A DNA stretch of 64,000 bases from JBAXXL01 sp037127915 (GTDB taxonomy: Bacteria; Bacteroidota; Ignavibacteria; Kapaibacteriales; UBA2268), in contig JBAXXL010000018.1 in assembly GCA_037127915.1 (NCBI GenBank), positions 1 through 64,000 on the forward strand. The letters run 5' to 3'. The position numbers and the translations under genes are program-made. The notes under the pieces are model-generated. The model was not told where the DNA came from. It did not search any database and was given only the letters and a program-made list of their open reading frames with translations. Positions 43,626 through 52,797 of this stretch are shown here, piece after piece. Every line of letters begins with the position of its first letter. The first letter of the stretch is position 1.

Positions 43626-44150
43626 TTCATAAAGTTGAAAGTTCGTAAAGTATATAAAGAGAAGACGTTGCATCCAACGTCTTCTCTTGTTATACACAAG
43701 AAATCGGGCATATATGGTTAATTAAATAAGAATAGAGTGCTGATGACGCGGATTTTGTCGGAATCCGGATACCCAAGATTTAAGGATGAAGAATCAATTA
43801 TTAATGATAGATTATAAATGATTAATGAGAAGAAAAGAAAATAGGGAAAATTTTTAATTATCCTGAAAATCCTAACATCCTGACAATCCTGATTCAGATA
43901 ATTTTGGATTATTTCTTTGTGAACCATTTGCCTTCCTTGCGTTTTTTGTGGTTAAGTCTTCAAAAAAACGTGTAAAAATTAATACTAATTTGCACTTTTA
44001 TAAAATCGCAAGCCCATATAATAATTAATTTGCATTTACGAAACATATATTTTTTTCAAAAAGTGCATAAATTTTGAAACTTTTTTCCTGCTGATGTGTC
44101 TAATAGTATATGAAATTGGTTACATTTAATTAAATATTAGTAAGGTTACT
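43626..44150. repeat. Intergenic repeats and DUF3160 leader
   Basis: The gene-end element and hairpin come first (43627-43688). Then 'gctgatgacgcggatttt' (43738-43755), 'aatgattaatgagaag' and the 'cctgaaaatcctaacatcct' phrase (43862-43881; relative at 46905-46975). The last 170 bases hold the DUF3160 gene leader, with CAAAAAGTGC...GAAACTTTTTTCC at 44057-44089. Confidence 0.7.
43657..43688 (+). terminator. Terminator hairpin behind pepT
   Basis: Perfect 14-base arms AAGAGAAGACGTTG and CAACGTCTTCTCTT with loop CATC. It is preceded by the spacer 'tcataaagttgaaagttcgt', shared with the ends of the genes at 33144 and 35630. Confidence 0.7.
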
Positions 44151-46745
44151 ATGAAAAAATATTGTACGATTTTCGCTTTTTTGATGTGCTGTGCCACATC
44201 ATCAGCTCAATTTGATATTTCAGCTTACACAAATTACCTAAGCACTCACAAAAATATGTCCACACAGGATTTACTTTTGGAATATCCGGCAGGCAATTTT
44301 TTGGAAACCGCAATAACCGACTTTTCCAAAGCTCAGTATTCCGATAGCATCAAATCAAAATATAAACTAACCGATTATGAAATCAGCTTGATTAATAAGC
44401 ACGGGTTTATGGTAAGTGAGCGTTTGAAAAATGGAACTTTCATTCAAGCACTTTGGGATATTTACCAAAAGGATTTACCGGTTTATATTTCATCGGATGC
44501 TATTTTACACGCTTTGCACTATTCGTTTGATAATATGCTTCTTCGTATGGAATCAAAGCATATTCAACCCAAACTGGACAGTTCATTGAGAAGAATGAAA
44601 ATGGAAGTTGAAAAGCTGAAAATTACAGACGCACAAGAACCTTATGCAAAAGCATTAAATGACCTGGATATATATCTTACGGTTACACAAAAATTGTTGT
44701 TAGATAGTTCTAATTGTACTTTCCCTGAAAACGAGGCTGAAACCAACAAATTGATATCATTAGTATATGCTTATGAACCTGCAGAATATCCTCTGTTCTC
44801 AGAAACTAACAGACGGATTGATTTTAGTCAATTTATACCGCGCGGCCATTATGGTGTTCGGAATGAAAATTTTCACGATTATAAAATGATTACCCGTTAT
44901 TTCGAGGCTATGATGTGGCTTGGAAGAACTGAAATACAGCTTACAAATCCAAAAAATGAACAATCTTACAGTCATAGCGAAGAGGATCTTCAAAGAATGG
45001 CTATCCTTTCAGCACTAATTTCTGAAACCGCATTGAAATCAGGTGCTATTACTGAATTAACAAACATAGACGGCATTCTAAGCGGTTTGTTAGGTAGTCA
45101 GGATAATATTAAATTAGCTGAAATAAATACTATATTAAAGGAAATGTCAATTACTGCTTATGATTTATGTGATGTTCCAACTTGGAAAGAATTTATCGGA
45201 AAAGTGATGGCATTGAGTTCATCAAAACAATTATATTCTTCTCAAATTCTTTATTCAGACCCATTTTCACCCGATCAAGTTGTGCCACCTTCGGTTTTCC
45301 TTTTGATGGGTCAAAGGCCGATTCTTGATGGATTCATAACGGCAAATGTTGTATTTGATCGAGTTATGTATAACGATGCAAAAGTTCGGAGAATGGTTCC
45401 ATCAACCTCGGACATTCTTTTTTCTTTGGGAAATGACGCAAGTATTCAGCTTTTAGAAGCGGAATTAAATAAATACAATTATTCTTCAAATCTTGCCGGA
45501 TTGCGCTATTTGATAAATTCTTACGACGAAGATTATTGGAAAAGTTCTGTTTATACAACATGGTTAAACAGCATCCGAAGTTTAAATCCGCCAAAAGATA
45601 GAGCAAATCTACCCGGTTTTATGAAAACCGCCGCTTGGTGGCAAAAAACTATGACTACTCAATTAGCAAGTTGGGCGGAGCTTAGACATGACTTTTTGTT
45701 ATATGCTAAACAACCATATACAAGTAGTGACTTATGTTCTTTCCCTTCTGCTTATATAGAGCCAACTCCAAAATTCTATGAAAATATTAAAACATATTTC
45801 ACTAAAATAAAAGAAATAATCAATTCCGATTATTATAACGATACTCTTCCTAATTCTGTTTTGAATACCTTTTTCAGTCATTGGATTGATATTAGTGGAA
45901 AACTAAAAACAATATCAGAAAAGATTTTGAATAATCAGGTATTCTCAAGTGATGACAATAATTTTTTTAGTTCAGCTGTTAGAGAGGGCGATGTTTGTGC
46001 AGGTAGTCAGGCAAGAATTGAGAATTTCGGATGGTACTTACGGCTGTATTTTGAATTAACCCCTGAATCATTTAATGAATACAAAGGTAATAGCGAAATC
46101 CCTGAAGCCGATAAATTTATTGTTGCAGATGTGCATACCATACCTACTGATGAAGCTGGCAATGATGTAGGTTGGGTGCTACATGCGGGAACAGGTAAAA
46201 TTAATATGGCTGTAATTACTGCTCCCACACCTGCAGGCGGCTTTCGTTCTTATGTCGGACCGGTCTACAGTTATTACGAATTTATATCGAATGATTTTAA
46301 GCGGTTAACCAACCAAGAATGGCGCGCAATGGACGGCGCACCGGCATATCGCCCGGCATTTACAAATTTATACCTTGCCGATAAAACAGGAAATTCGCCG
46401 GTTGGTGAAAAAGTTTCATTGTTTTTGGATCCGACATCTGTTTCGGATGAAAAAGTTGAGTATAATACAAATTTAAAATGCAGTCCAAATCCGTTCTCAA
46501 ATTCAACTGTGATTAGCTTCATTATTAATAATGATATGGCAGATCAATTAGCGGAACTGAAAATTTTCGATTTGGAAGGCAAGCTGATCAAAACATTGAT
46601 TAATCAGCCTTTGGTTGGCAATAATTATTCAATGATTTGGGATGGAACCGATAATAATAAGCGTAATGTACCAAATGGAACATATATCTATTCTCTAAAA
46701 ATCGGGAATAATTTGAACACGGGCAAAGTTAATTTAGTGAAATAA
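44151..46745 (+). CDS. DUF3160 T9SS-exported protein (first of tandem pair)
   Basis: An 864-residue secreted protein. Signal peptide MKKYCTIFAFLMCCATSSA; a long, mostly helical DUF3160 region (about 25-760) with conserved blocks such as LPVYISSDAILHALHYSFDN, MMWLGRTEIQL and AAWWQKTMTTQLASWAELRH; then a FlgD-Ig-like sorting domain (CSPNPFSNSTVISF ... IWDGTDNNKRNVPNGTYIYS ... TGKVNLVK). DUF3160 has no established function to my knowledge. The start is preceded by TAAGGTTACT, identical in the paralogue. Expected on the cell surface. Confidence 0.87.
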   Translation: MKKYCTIFAFLMCCATSSAQFDISAYTNYLSTHKNMSTQDLLLEYPAGNFLETAITDFSKAQYSDSIKSKYKLTDYEISLINKHGFMVSERLKNGTFIQALWDIYQKDLPVYISSDAILHALHYSFDNMLLRMESKHIQPKLDSSLRRMKMEVEKLKITDAQEPYAKALNDLDIYLTVTQKLLLDSSNCTFPENEAETNKLISLVYAYEPAEYPLFSETNRRIDFSQFIPRGHYGVRNENFHDYKMITRYFEAMMWLGRTEIQLTNPKNEQSYSHSEEDLQRMAILSALISETALKSGAITELTNIDGILSGLLGSQDNIKLAEINTILKEMSITAYDLCDVPTWKEFIGKVMALSSSKQLYSSQILYSDPFSPDQVVPPSVFLLMGQRPILDGFITANVVFDRVMYNDAKVRRMVPSTSDILFSLGNDASIQLLEAELNKYNYSSNLAGLRYLINSYDEDYWKSSVYTTWLNSIRSLNPPKDRANLPGFMKTAAWWQKTMTTQLASWAELRHDFLLYAKQPYTSSDLCSFPSAYIEPTPKFYENIKTYFTKIKEIINSDYYNDTLPNSVLNTFFSHWIDISGKLKTISEKILNNQVFSSDDNNFFSSAVREGDVCAGSQARIENFGWYLRLYFELTPESFNEYKGNSEIPEADKFIVADVHTIPTDEAGNDVGWVLHAGTGKINMAVITAPTPAGGFRSYVGPVYSYYEFISNDFKRLTNQEWRAMDGAPAYRPAFTNLYLADKTGNSPVGEKVSLFLDPTSVSDEKVEYNTNLKCSPNPFSNSTVISFIINNDMADQLAELKIFDLEGKLIKTLINQPLVGNNYSMIWDGTDNNKRNVPNGTYIYSLKIGNNLNTGKVNLVK

Positions 46746-47094
46746 TAGTTTTGGCACGCAGATGCCACAGATTTAACAGATTAACGCAGAATTTATGAGC
46801 AATAGTTTCACCGCAAAGACGCTAAGACGCTAAGACGCAGAGATTTGTTTTATTAGAGGCAATCCATCAGGGTTGTCTCTTTTTTGTATGAATTATGATG
46901 CCCAGGATTTAAGGATTTTCAGGACAAAGGAATATAATAAAATATCCTAAAAATCTTATCATCCTAGCATTTCTTATTCAGAAAATTTCCTATAAATTTA
47001 AAAAAATTAAAAATATTACTGTAACATTTTCCCATCTTATGTGTTATTTAGTATATAAAATTGTAATATTTAATTAAGTATTAGTAAGGTTACT
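46746..47094. repeat. Intergenic repeats between the DUF3160 genes
   Basis: 'cagatttaacagattaacgc' (46769-46788), 'ccgcaaagacgctaagacgc' (46811-46830), a terminator (46855-46885), the 'ccaggatttaaggattttca' family (46905-46975), then a leader whose last 26 bases (47069-47094) match the first gene's leader closely. Confidence 0.75.
46855..46885 (+). terminator. Terminator hairpin behind first DUF3160 gene
   Basis: Arms AGAGGCAA and TTGTCTCT with an inner CC/GG pair, followed by six T. The design is shared with 112-136 and 49732-49766. Confidence 0.75.
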
Positions 47095-49692
47095 ATGAAA
47101 AAATTTAGTATAATTTTCGTATTCTTTATGTGTATTGCGGCTGTGACAGCGCAATTCGATATTTCTGCATACAAAGACTACCTAGGCACACATAAAAATA
47201 TGTCCTACGATGATTTACTTTTGGAATATCCGGCAGGCAATTTTCTAGGTACTGCACCAACGGACTTTTTCAAGTCACAGTATTCCGACAGCATAATGTT
47301 GAAATACAATCTGACAAATTATGAAACAGGGTTGATAAAAAAACATGGCTTCATGGTGAGCGAACGTCTAAGCAATCCAACATTTATTCAGGCTCTATGG
47401 GATGTTTACCAAAAAGATTTACCGGTTTATATATCGTCGGATGCAATTTTGCACGCTTTGCATTTTTCTTTCGATAAGATTTTGTTAAATATGGAGCGTT
47501 ATTATATAGCACCTCAGCTTGAAACCGCTTTGGGAAAAATGAAAAGCAAAGTAGCAAGTCTTAAAATCGCTGATGCTCCTGCTCCTTATACAAAAGCAGT
47601 GAACGACCTCGATGTATATCTTTCTGTTACTCAACGTTTACTAATAGGAAATTCCATTTGCGCATTTCCGGAAAACGCAACGGAAGTAACTAACCTAATT
47701 TATTTAATTAGCAAAGAAAAACCATGCGATTATCCTTTGTTTTCCAAAACCTTAAGACCAATTGATTTCAGTCAGTTTACCCCCCGCGGTCATTACGCTC
47801 CTCCACACGCTTATAATCATCAAGATAGTACTATAATTCGCTATTTCAAATCAATGATGTGGCTTGGCAGAACGGAAATCCAGTTTACTAATCCAAAACA
47901 TGAAATATCATACAGCCATAGCGACGAGGATCTTCAAAGAATGGCTATTCTATCAGCATTAATAGCTGAAACAGCTGTCAAATCTGATGCACTAAAATCT
48001 CTGAAAAACATTGACGGTATTTTAACTGCTTTATTAGGCACACAAGATAATGTTAAATTAGAAGAAATAAACACTATATTAAAGGAAATGTCTATTACTG
48101 CTTATGATCTTTGCGATGTCCCTACTTGGAAGGAATTCATCGGTAAAGTAATGGCATTGAGTTCATCACAGCAGTTATATTCTTCACAAATTTTATTTGC
48201 CGACCCGCACGCTCCCGATTTGGTAGAGCCGCCGTCGGTGTTTTTGCTAATGGGGCAACGTCCAATAATTGATGGGTTTATAACGGCGAATGTGGTGTAT
48301 GACCGAGTTATGTACAATGGAGAAAAGATTGCAAGGATGGTGCCATCAACTTTGGATATTCTTTTTTCATTGGGCAACGACGCGAGTATCCAGCTTTTGG
48401 AAAGCGAATTACAAAAATATAATTATTCATCGAACCTTGCAAGTTTGCGTTATTTAATAAATTCTTACGACAAGAATTTCTGGGAAAGTTCAGTTTATAC
48501 AACTTGGTTAAACAGCATAAGAAGCCTTAATCCGCCTAAAGAAAGAGGAAATTATCCTAAATTTATGCAAACTGCCGCTTGGTGGCAAAAAACTATGAAC
48601 ACACAGTTAGCAAGCTGGGCTGAGTTGAGACACGACTTTTTGCTCTATGCTAAGCAATCATATACCGGTGGAATTTCGTGTTCTTTCCCATCGGCATTTA
48701 TAGAACCGAATCCATCGTTTTATGGAAATTTGAAAGTTTACTGCGAAGAATTGCAATCATTGATTAATTCCGATTATTGCACCGGTAATGATTTTAACGA
48801 ACGTTTTACCGAGTATTTCGCTAACTGGATTGATGTTTGTGGTAAACTTGAGTCTATGTCGCAGAAGATATTGAACAATCAGGAATTCTCCGCTGATGAA
48901 ATTAAATTCTACCAATCTGCTGTTTTACCCGGTGCTACTTGCGGAGGTAACCCGCTTTCAGAAGAATTTGGATGGTACCTGCGGCTTTATTACGAATTCG
49001 ATCCGGCGACATTTTATAATTATACATCTGGCGGAAGTATTGAAGAAGCCGATAAATTCATAGTAGCAGATGTTCACACTACTCCAACGGATGAATCCGG
49101 AAACACAGTTGGCTGGGTACTCCACGCTGGAACGGGAAAGGTTAATATGGCAGTAATTACATCAGCTACTCCTGATGGCGGCACTCGTTCTTATGTTGGA
49201 CCGGTTTACAGTTATTACGAATTTATTTCAAATGATTTCAAGCGATTAACCAACCAGGAATGGCGCGAAATGGACGGGGCACCGGCATATCGTCCGGCAT
49301 TTACTAATTTATACCTTGCTGATAAAAGCGGCAATTCACCAACTGGAGATTTTGTATCTTTGTTTTTGGATCCTACATCTGTTTCTGGTGAAAAAGTTGA
49401 GAAGAATCTAAATGTAAATTTAAAATGCAGTCCGAATCCATTTTCGAATTCAACAGTTATTAGCTTTGTAATAAATAGGGATATGGCTGATCAATTAGCG
49501 GAACTTAAAATTTTCGATTTGGAAGGAAACCTGATCAAAACATTGATTAATCAACCTTTGGTTGGCAATAATTATTCGATGGTTTGGGATGGAACTGATA
49601 ATAATAAGCGCAATGTACCAAATGGCGCATATATTTATTCGCTAAAGATCGGGAATAATTTGAACACAGGCAAAGTTAATTTAGTAAAATAA
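47095..49692 (+). CDS. DUF3160 T9SS-exported protein (second of tandem pair)
   Basis: An 865-residue paralogue of the preceding gene. Similarity is high over the whole length, with near-identity in the sorting domain and in blocks such as LKEMSITAYDLCDVPTWKEF and AELRHDFLLYAKQ. Divergence concentrates around residues 130-235 and 560-640. Signal peptide MKKFSIIFVFFMCIAAVTA. Each copy keeps its own leader and terminator, so they are probably transcribed separately and may be alternative surface proteins. Confidence 0.87.
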   Translation: MKKFSIIFVFFMCIAAVTAQFDISAYKDYLGTHKNMSYDDLLLEYPAGNFLGTAPTDFFKSQYSDSIMLKYNLTNYETGLIKKHGFMVSERLSNPTFIQALWDVYQKDLPVYISSDAILHALHFSFDKILLNMERYYIAPQLETALGKMKSKVASLKIADAPAPYTKAVNDLDVYLSVTQRLLIGNSICAFPENATEVTNLIYLISKEKPCDYPLFSKTLRPIDFSQFTPRGHYAPPHAYNHQDSTIIRYFKSMMWLGRTEIQFTNPKHEISYSHSDEDLQRMAILSALIAETAVKSDALKSLKNIDGILTALLGTQDNVKLEEINTILKEMSITAYDLCDVPTWKEFIGKVMALSSSQQLYSSQILFADPHAPDLVEPPSVFLLMGQRPIIDGFITANVVYDRVMYNGEKIARMVPSTLDILFSLGNDASIQLLESELQKYNYSSNLASLRYLINSYDKNFWESSVYTTWLNSIRSLNPPKERGNYPKFMQTAAWWQKTMNTQLASWAELRHDFLLYAKQSYTGGISCSFPSAFIEPNPSFYGNLKVYCEELQSLINSDYCTGNDFNERFTEYFANWIDVCGKLESMSQKILNNQEFSADEIKFYQSAVLPGATCGGNPLSEEFGWYLRLYYEFDPATFYNYTSGGSIEEADKFIVADVHTTPTDESGNTVGWVLHAGTGKVNMAVITSATPDGGTRSYVGPVYSYYEFISNDFKRLTNQEWREMDGAPAYRPAFTNLYLADKSGNSPTGDFVSLFLDPTSVSGEKVEKNLNVNLKCSPNPFSNSTVISFVINRDMADQLAELKIFDLEGNLIKTLINQPLVGNNYSMVWDGTDNNKRNVPNGAYIYSLKIGNNLNTGKVNLVK

Positions 49693-50087
49693 GATTCACC
49701 GCAAAGACGCAAAGACGCAAAGATTTTTTGAAGAGGCAATCCACTTAGGGTTGTCTCTTTTTTTTTAACCGAAGAGATGAGGTATTGGGTTAGGGTATGG
49801 GGTTTGAAAAAATTCACTAAAACACAAATCTGCGTCATCAGCGTTCCATTCGAGTGTGGAATTGGTGAAGAAGACGCGATTAATAGCTTCTCTACAAAAG
49901 TCGTGGGTATTCAAGAAGAATTCTGTAGTGATATTTCGTGGAGATTCCGGATCGGAGGCCGGAATGACAATACAAATATCAGCGTCTTCAGCGTTCCATT
50001 CTTCCTCTTCCTCAATTCGAAACAAACGAAGTTTGTTTTCGTATTCATAAATATAAATTTTTAATGAATAAATAATTGGATAAATAA
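49693..50087. repeat. Intergenic repeats after DUF3160 pair
   Basis: 'ccgcaaagacgcaaagacgc' (49699-49718), a terminator (49732-49766), 'gcgtcatcagcgttccattc' (49832-49851), the ATTCCGG...CCGGAAT element (49944-49965) and 'gcgtcttcagcgttccattc' (49982-50001). Open frames through this stretch consist of repeats and are not believed to be genes. Confidence 0.75.
49732..49766 (+). terminator. Terminator hairpin behind second DUF3160 gene
   Basis: Arms AGAGGCAA and TTGTCTCT followed by nine T. Homologous to the hairpin at 46855. Confidence 0.8.
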
Positions 50088-50792
50088 ATGAACAAAAGAA
50101 TACTATTTGCAGTAATTTTAATTGTCTTGGGCGTAACGAGCTTAATAGGCAATATATATACAGAGTTTTCTATAGGCTGGATTATAGGGCATTGGTGGCC
50201 TATGATAATTATTATTTGCGGTATTTGGTCAATCTCGGACTTCAAAGCCGATTCAATACTTTGGGGCAGTTTTTTGATTATCAATGGCGGATTGCTTCAA
50301 TTGAATAAACTTGATATAATACCTTGGGGATTTTGGAGCTATTTTTGGCCAGTTCTCTTGATTTGGTTGGGAATATCGATGTTTGTTAAAAAGAGCGACC
50401 ATAAGGGTTGTGGAAGACGATACCAAGGCGGAAGAAATCGGATAGTGGAAAAAGAAGGCATTAGCTATATTAATACTCAAAGTATGTTCGCCGGCGTTGA
50501 AGAAAAATTCAAAACCGATGATTTCCGCGGTGGTGAAGTATCGGTTATGTTTGGTGCCGCTGAAGTAGATTTGAGAGCCTCCATTATGTCGTCCGATGCT
50601 ACACAACTAAAGGTTTCGGCTATGTTTGGCGAAGCAATTGTCTTTGTTCCGACAGATTGGAATATCATAGTCCGTTCATCGGCTATTTTGGGTTCGGCAG
50701 AGAATAAAACGATTAATAAAATAAACTTTGACCAGCCAATATTGGAAATCAAAGCAGACGCAATGTTGGGGTCGGTTGAAATAAGAAATTAA
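50088..50792 (+). CDS. LiaF-like membrane protein (LiaF-TM + LiaF C-terminal type)
   Basis: A 234-residue protein with four N-terminal helices in two LiaF-TM-like hairpins (about 5-22, 27-45, 55-72, 80-98; note WIIGHWWPMIIIICGIW and FWSYFWPVLLIWLGISMF). The C-terminal domain (about 130-234) carries the repeated beta pattern GGEVSVMFGAAEVDLRAS, VSAMFGEAIVFVP, ADAMLGSVEIRN of the LiaF/DUF2154 family, associated with cell-envelope stress sensing. No response-regulator genes lie nearby, so its link to signalling is uncertain. Confidence 0.82.
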   Translation: MNKRILFAVILIVLGVTSLIGNIYTEFSIGWIIGHWWPMIIIICGIWSISDFKADSILWGSFLIINGGLLQLNKLDIIPWGFWSYFWPVLLIWLGISMFVKKSDHKGCGRRYQGGRNRIVEKEGISYINTQSMFAGVEEKFKTDDFRGGEVSVMFGAAEVDLRASIMSSDATQLKVSAMFGEAIVFVPTDWNIIVRSSAILGSAENKTINKINFDQPILEIKADAMLGSVEIRN

Positions 50793-50934
50793 TTTTTGAG
50801 TTAATCGTTAATATAAAAAATTCTGTTTAAACAGTTTTTTAAAAATATTTTTGGCAATAAGCCGTTGAAATACCATTACAGAAAAGTGTATATAATATTT
50901 TGACGGCTTATACATTGAATTAAAGAGCGATATA

Positions 50935-52797
50935 ATGAGAAAGTTTGTTTTTTTTACTATGTTTTTGCTGGTTTGCTATATTGCAAACGCGCAAACATTC
51001 CAAGCAACCGTAAGCAGTAATACTGTATCGGTCGGCGAAAAATTTCAGTTATCATTTACCCTTTATGCGGACGGGAGCAATTTTAAGGCACCTTCCTTTA
51101 AAGGTTTTCAGGTGTTATCGGGTCCTTCACAAACCACCCAAATGTCGGTAAATAACGGCAGAATGTCACGTAGTTATACACTGACTTATATTATGGCGGC
51201 TACTGCTGAAGGCACATTCACTATAAATCCCGCAACTGTTACTTCGGGCGGTAAGACAGTTCAATCGAACAGCATCACAATTAAAGTTTTACCTGAATCG
51301 GAAGCTCAAAAACAACAGAAGCAACAAGCCAAAAAACAAGAGCAATCTTTAAGCCAAGAAGCGAAACAAGTGATAGCAAAAAACCTATTCATTCGCTTAA
51401 GCGTTAGCAAATCTGCTGTATATCAAGGCGAAGCAGTCCGTGCGCAATATAAATTGTACCGCAATCCCGAATTAAATTTAGTATCGCTGACACCTAAACA
51501 AACTCCTTCATTCAATGGATTTTGGACTCAGGAGTTCGATAAAACAAACTATAATTGGCAATGGGAAGTTGTTAACGGAATGCGTTTCCAAACAGCTGTC
51601 GTCAAAGAAGTAATCTTGATACCACAGCAAAGCGGAAAATTAACAATCGATCCTTTTGAATGGACTTGTGTGGCAAGACTTCAAGTGCAAAATCAAAATG
51701 GTCAAAGAAGAAGCCGCTCAATGTTTGACGACTTTTTCGACGACCCGTTTTTCGGCGGTGGTAGAGGTTACAAAGATTTCGAAAATCTTATCAGCTCCGG
51801 CTCTTCGAGTATTACCGTCAAAGCTCTACCCGATAACAAACCGCAAAGTTTTACCGGCGGTGTGGGTAATTTAAAAATGGAAGCTTGGGTGGACAATACC
51901 AAAGGATTGACAAACGAACCAATCACTCTGAAAATTAAAATTTCAGGTAACGGCAATTTGAAAATTATCGATGCGCCTGTTGTTAAATTCCCTGCCGATT
52001 TCGAGCAATACGACCCCAAAATCAACGATAACACCACAGTTACCGCATCGGGAATTTCCGGCAATATAACTTATGAATTTTTGGCAATTCCTCGCAATCA
52101 AGGTAAATACAAATTAGGACCTGTCGAGTTTACTTATTTTGACTTGGCAACTAAGCAGTTCAACACAATTAAATCCCAAGTGTTCGATTTGTTTATCGGC
52201 AAAGGAACAGGCAGCCAAAGTTCGTTCACCGGTTCGGCAACAAAGGAAGATATTCAGCTATTAGATCGCGATATAAAATATATAAAAACGGATGTCAAAT
52301 TAGTCCAAAACAAACGCTCGTTCTATTCCAGCGCATTTTATATAGTATTTTTAATTTTGCCATTTATATTATTTTTCCTAATCCTTTTGTGGCGCCGGAA
52401 AAATAAAGAAAATCAAAATAATAGAGCATTAATTAATAAGAAGAAAGCGGCAGATACAGCCAAAAAACGTCTTTCAAAAGCAAAGGCGCATTTGGTAACA
52501 TCCGACAAAACAGCATTTTATAACGAAGTAGCCGCGGCAATATGGGGATATACAGCCGATAAATTAATGATACAGAAAAGTAATTTATCAAAAGAGCGTG
52601 TAAAAGAATTGCTCGAGAAAAACGGACTTTCAGCCGAACTTTGCGATAGAGTAATAAAAACAATTGACGATTGTGAATATGCGCGCTATGCGCCGTCAAG
52701 TGATGAAGAAAAAAATATGCAACACACATACCAAGAAGCAGAAAAAGTGATTATCGCTGTCGAAAGCGCTTACAATTCAAGGAGGGTACAAGGATGA
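50935..52797 (+). CDS. batD: BatD family protein
   Basis: A 620-residue protein of the Bacteroides aerotolerance (Bat) system. Signal peptide MRKFVFFTMFLLVCYIANA; BatD/oxygen-tolerance domain with three beta-sandwich parts (about 20-420), one membrane helix at about 462-485 (AFYIVFLILPFILFFLILLW), and a cytoplasmic helical tail. The usual neighbours MoxR, BatA and BatB (MIDAS proteins) are not present; only BatE follows, overlapping by four bases (ATGA). Function is thought to involve envelope integrity or chaperone-like assembly. Confidence 0.87.
   Translation: MRKFVFFTMFLLVCYIANAQTFQATVSSNTVSVGEKFQLSFTLYADGSNFKAPSFKGFQVLSGPSQTTQMSVNNGRMSRSYTLTYIMAATAEGTFTINPATVTSGGKTVQSNSITIKVLPESEAQKQQKQQAKKQEQSLSQEAKQVIAKNLFIRLSVSKSAVYQGEAVRAQYKLYRNPELNLVSLTPKQTPSFNGFWTQEFDKTNYNWQWEVVNGMRFQTAVVKEVILIPQQSGKLTIDPFEWTCVARLQVQNQNGQRRSRSMFDDFFDDPFFGGGRGYKDFENLISSGSSSITVKALPDNKPQSFTGGVGNLKMEAWVDNTKGLTNEPITLKIKISGNGNLKIIDAPVVKFPADFEQYDPKINDNTTVTASGISGNITYEFLAIPRNQGKYKLGPVEFTYFDLATKQFNTIKSQVFDLFIGKGTGSQSSFTGSATKEDIQLLDRDIKYIKTDVKLVQNKRSFYSSAFYIVFLILPFILFFLILLWRRKNKENQNNRALINKKKAADTAKKRLSKAKAHLVTSDKTAFYNEVAAAIWGYTADKLMIQKSNLSKERVKELLEKNGLSAELCDRVIKTIDDCEYARYAPSSDEEKNMQHTYQEAEKVIIAVESAYNSRRVQG

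Noticed and set aside
49777..50064. Open frames of 64-95 codons between the DUF3160 and LiaF-like genes
   Set aside because: They consist of intergenic repeats (crossing the ATTCCGG hairpin and 'gcgttccattc' phrases) and have no recognisable domain or ribosome site.
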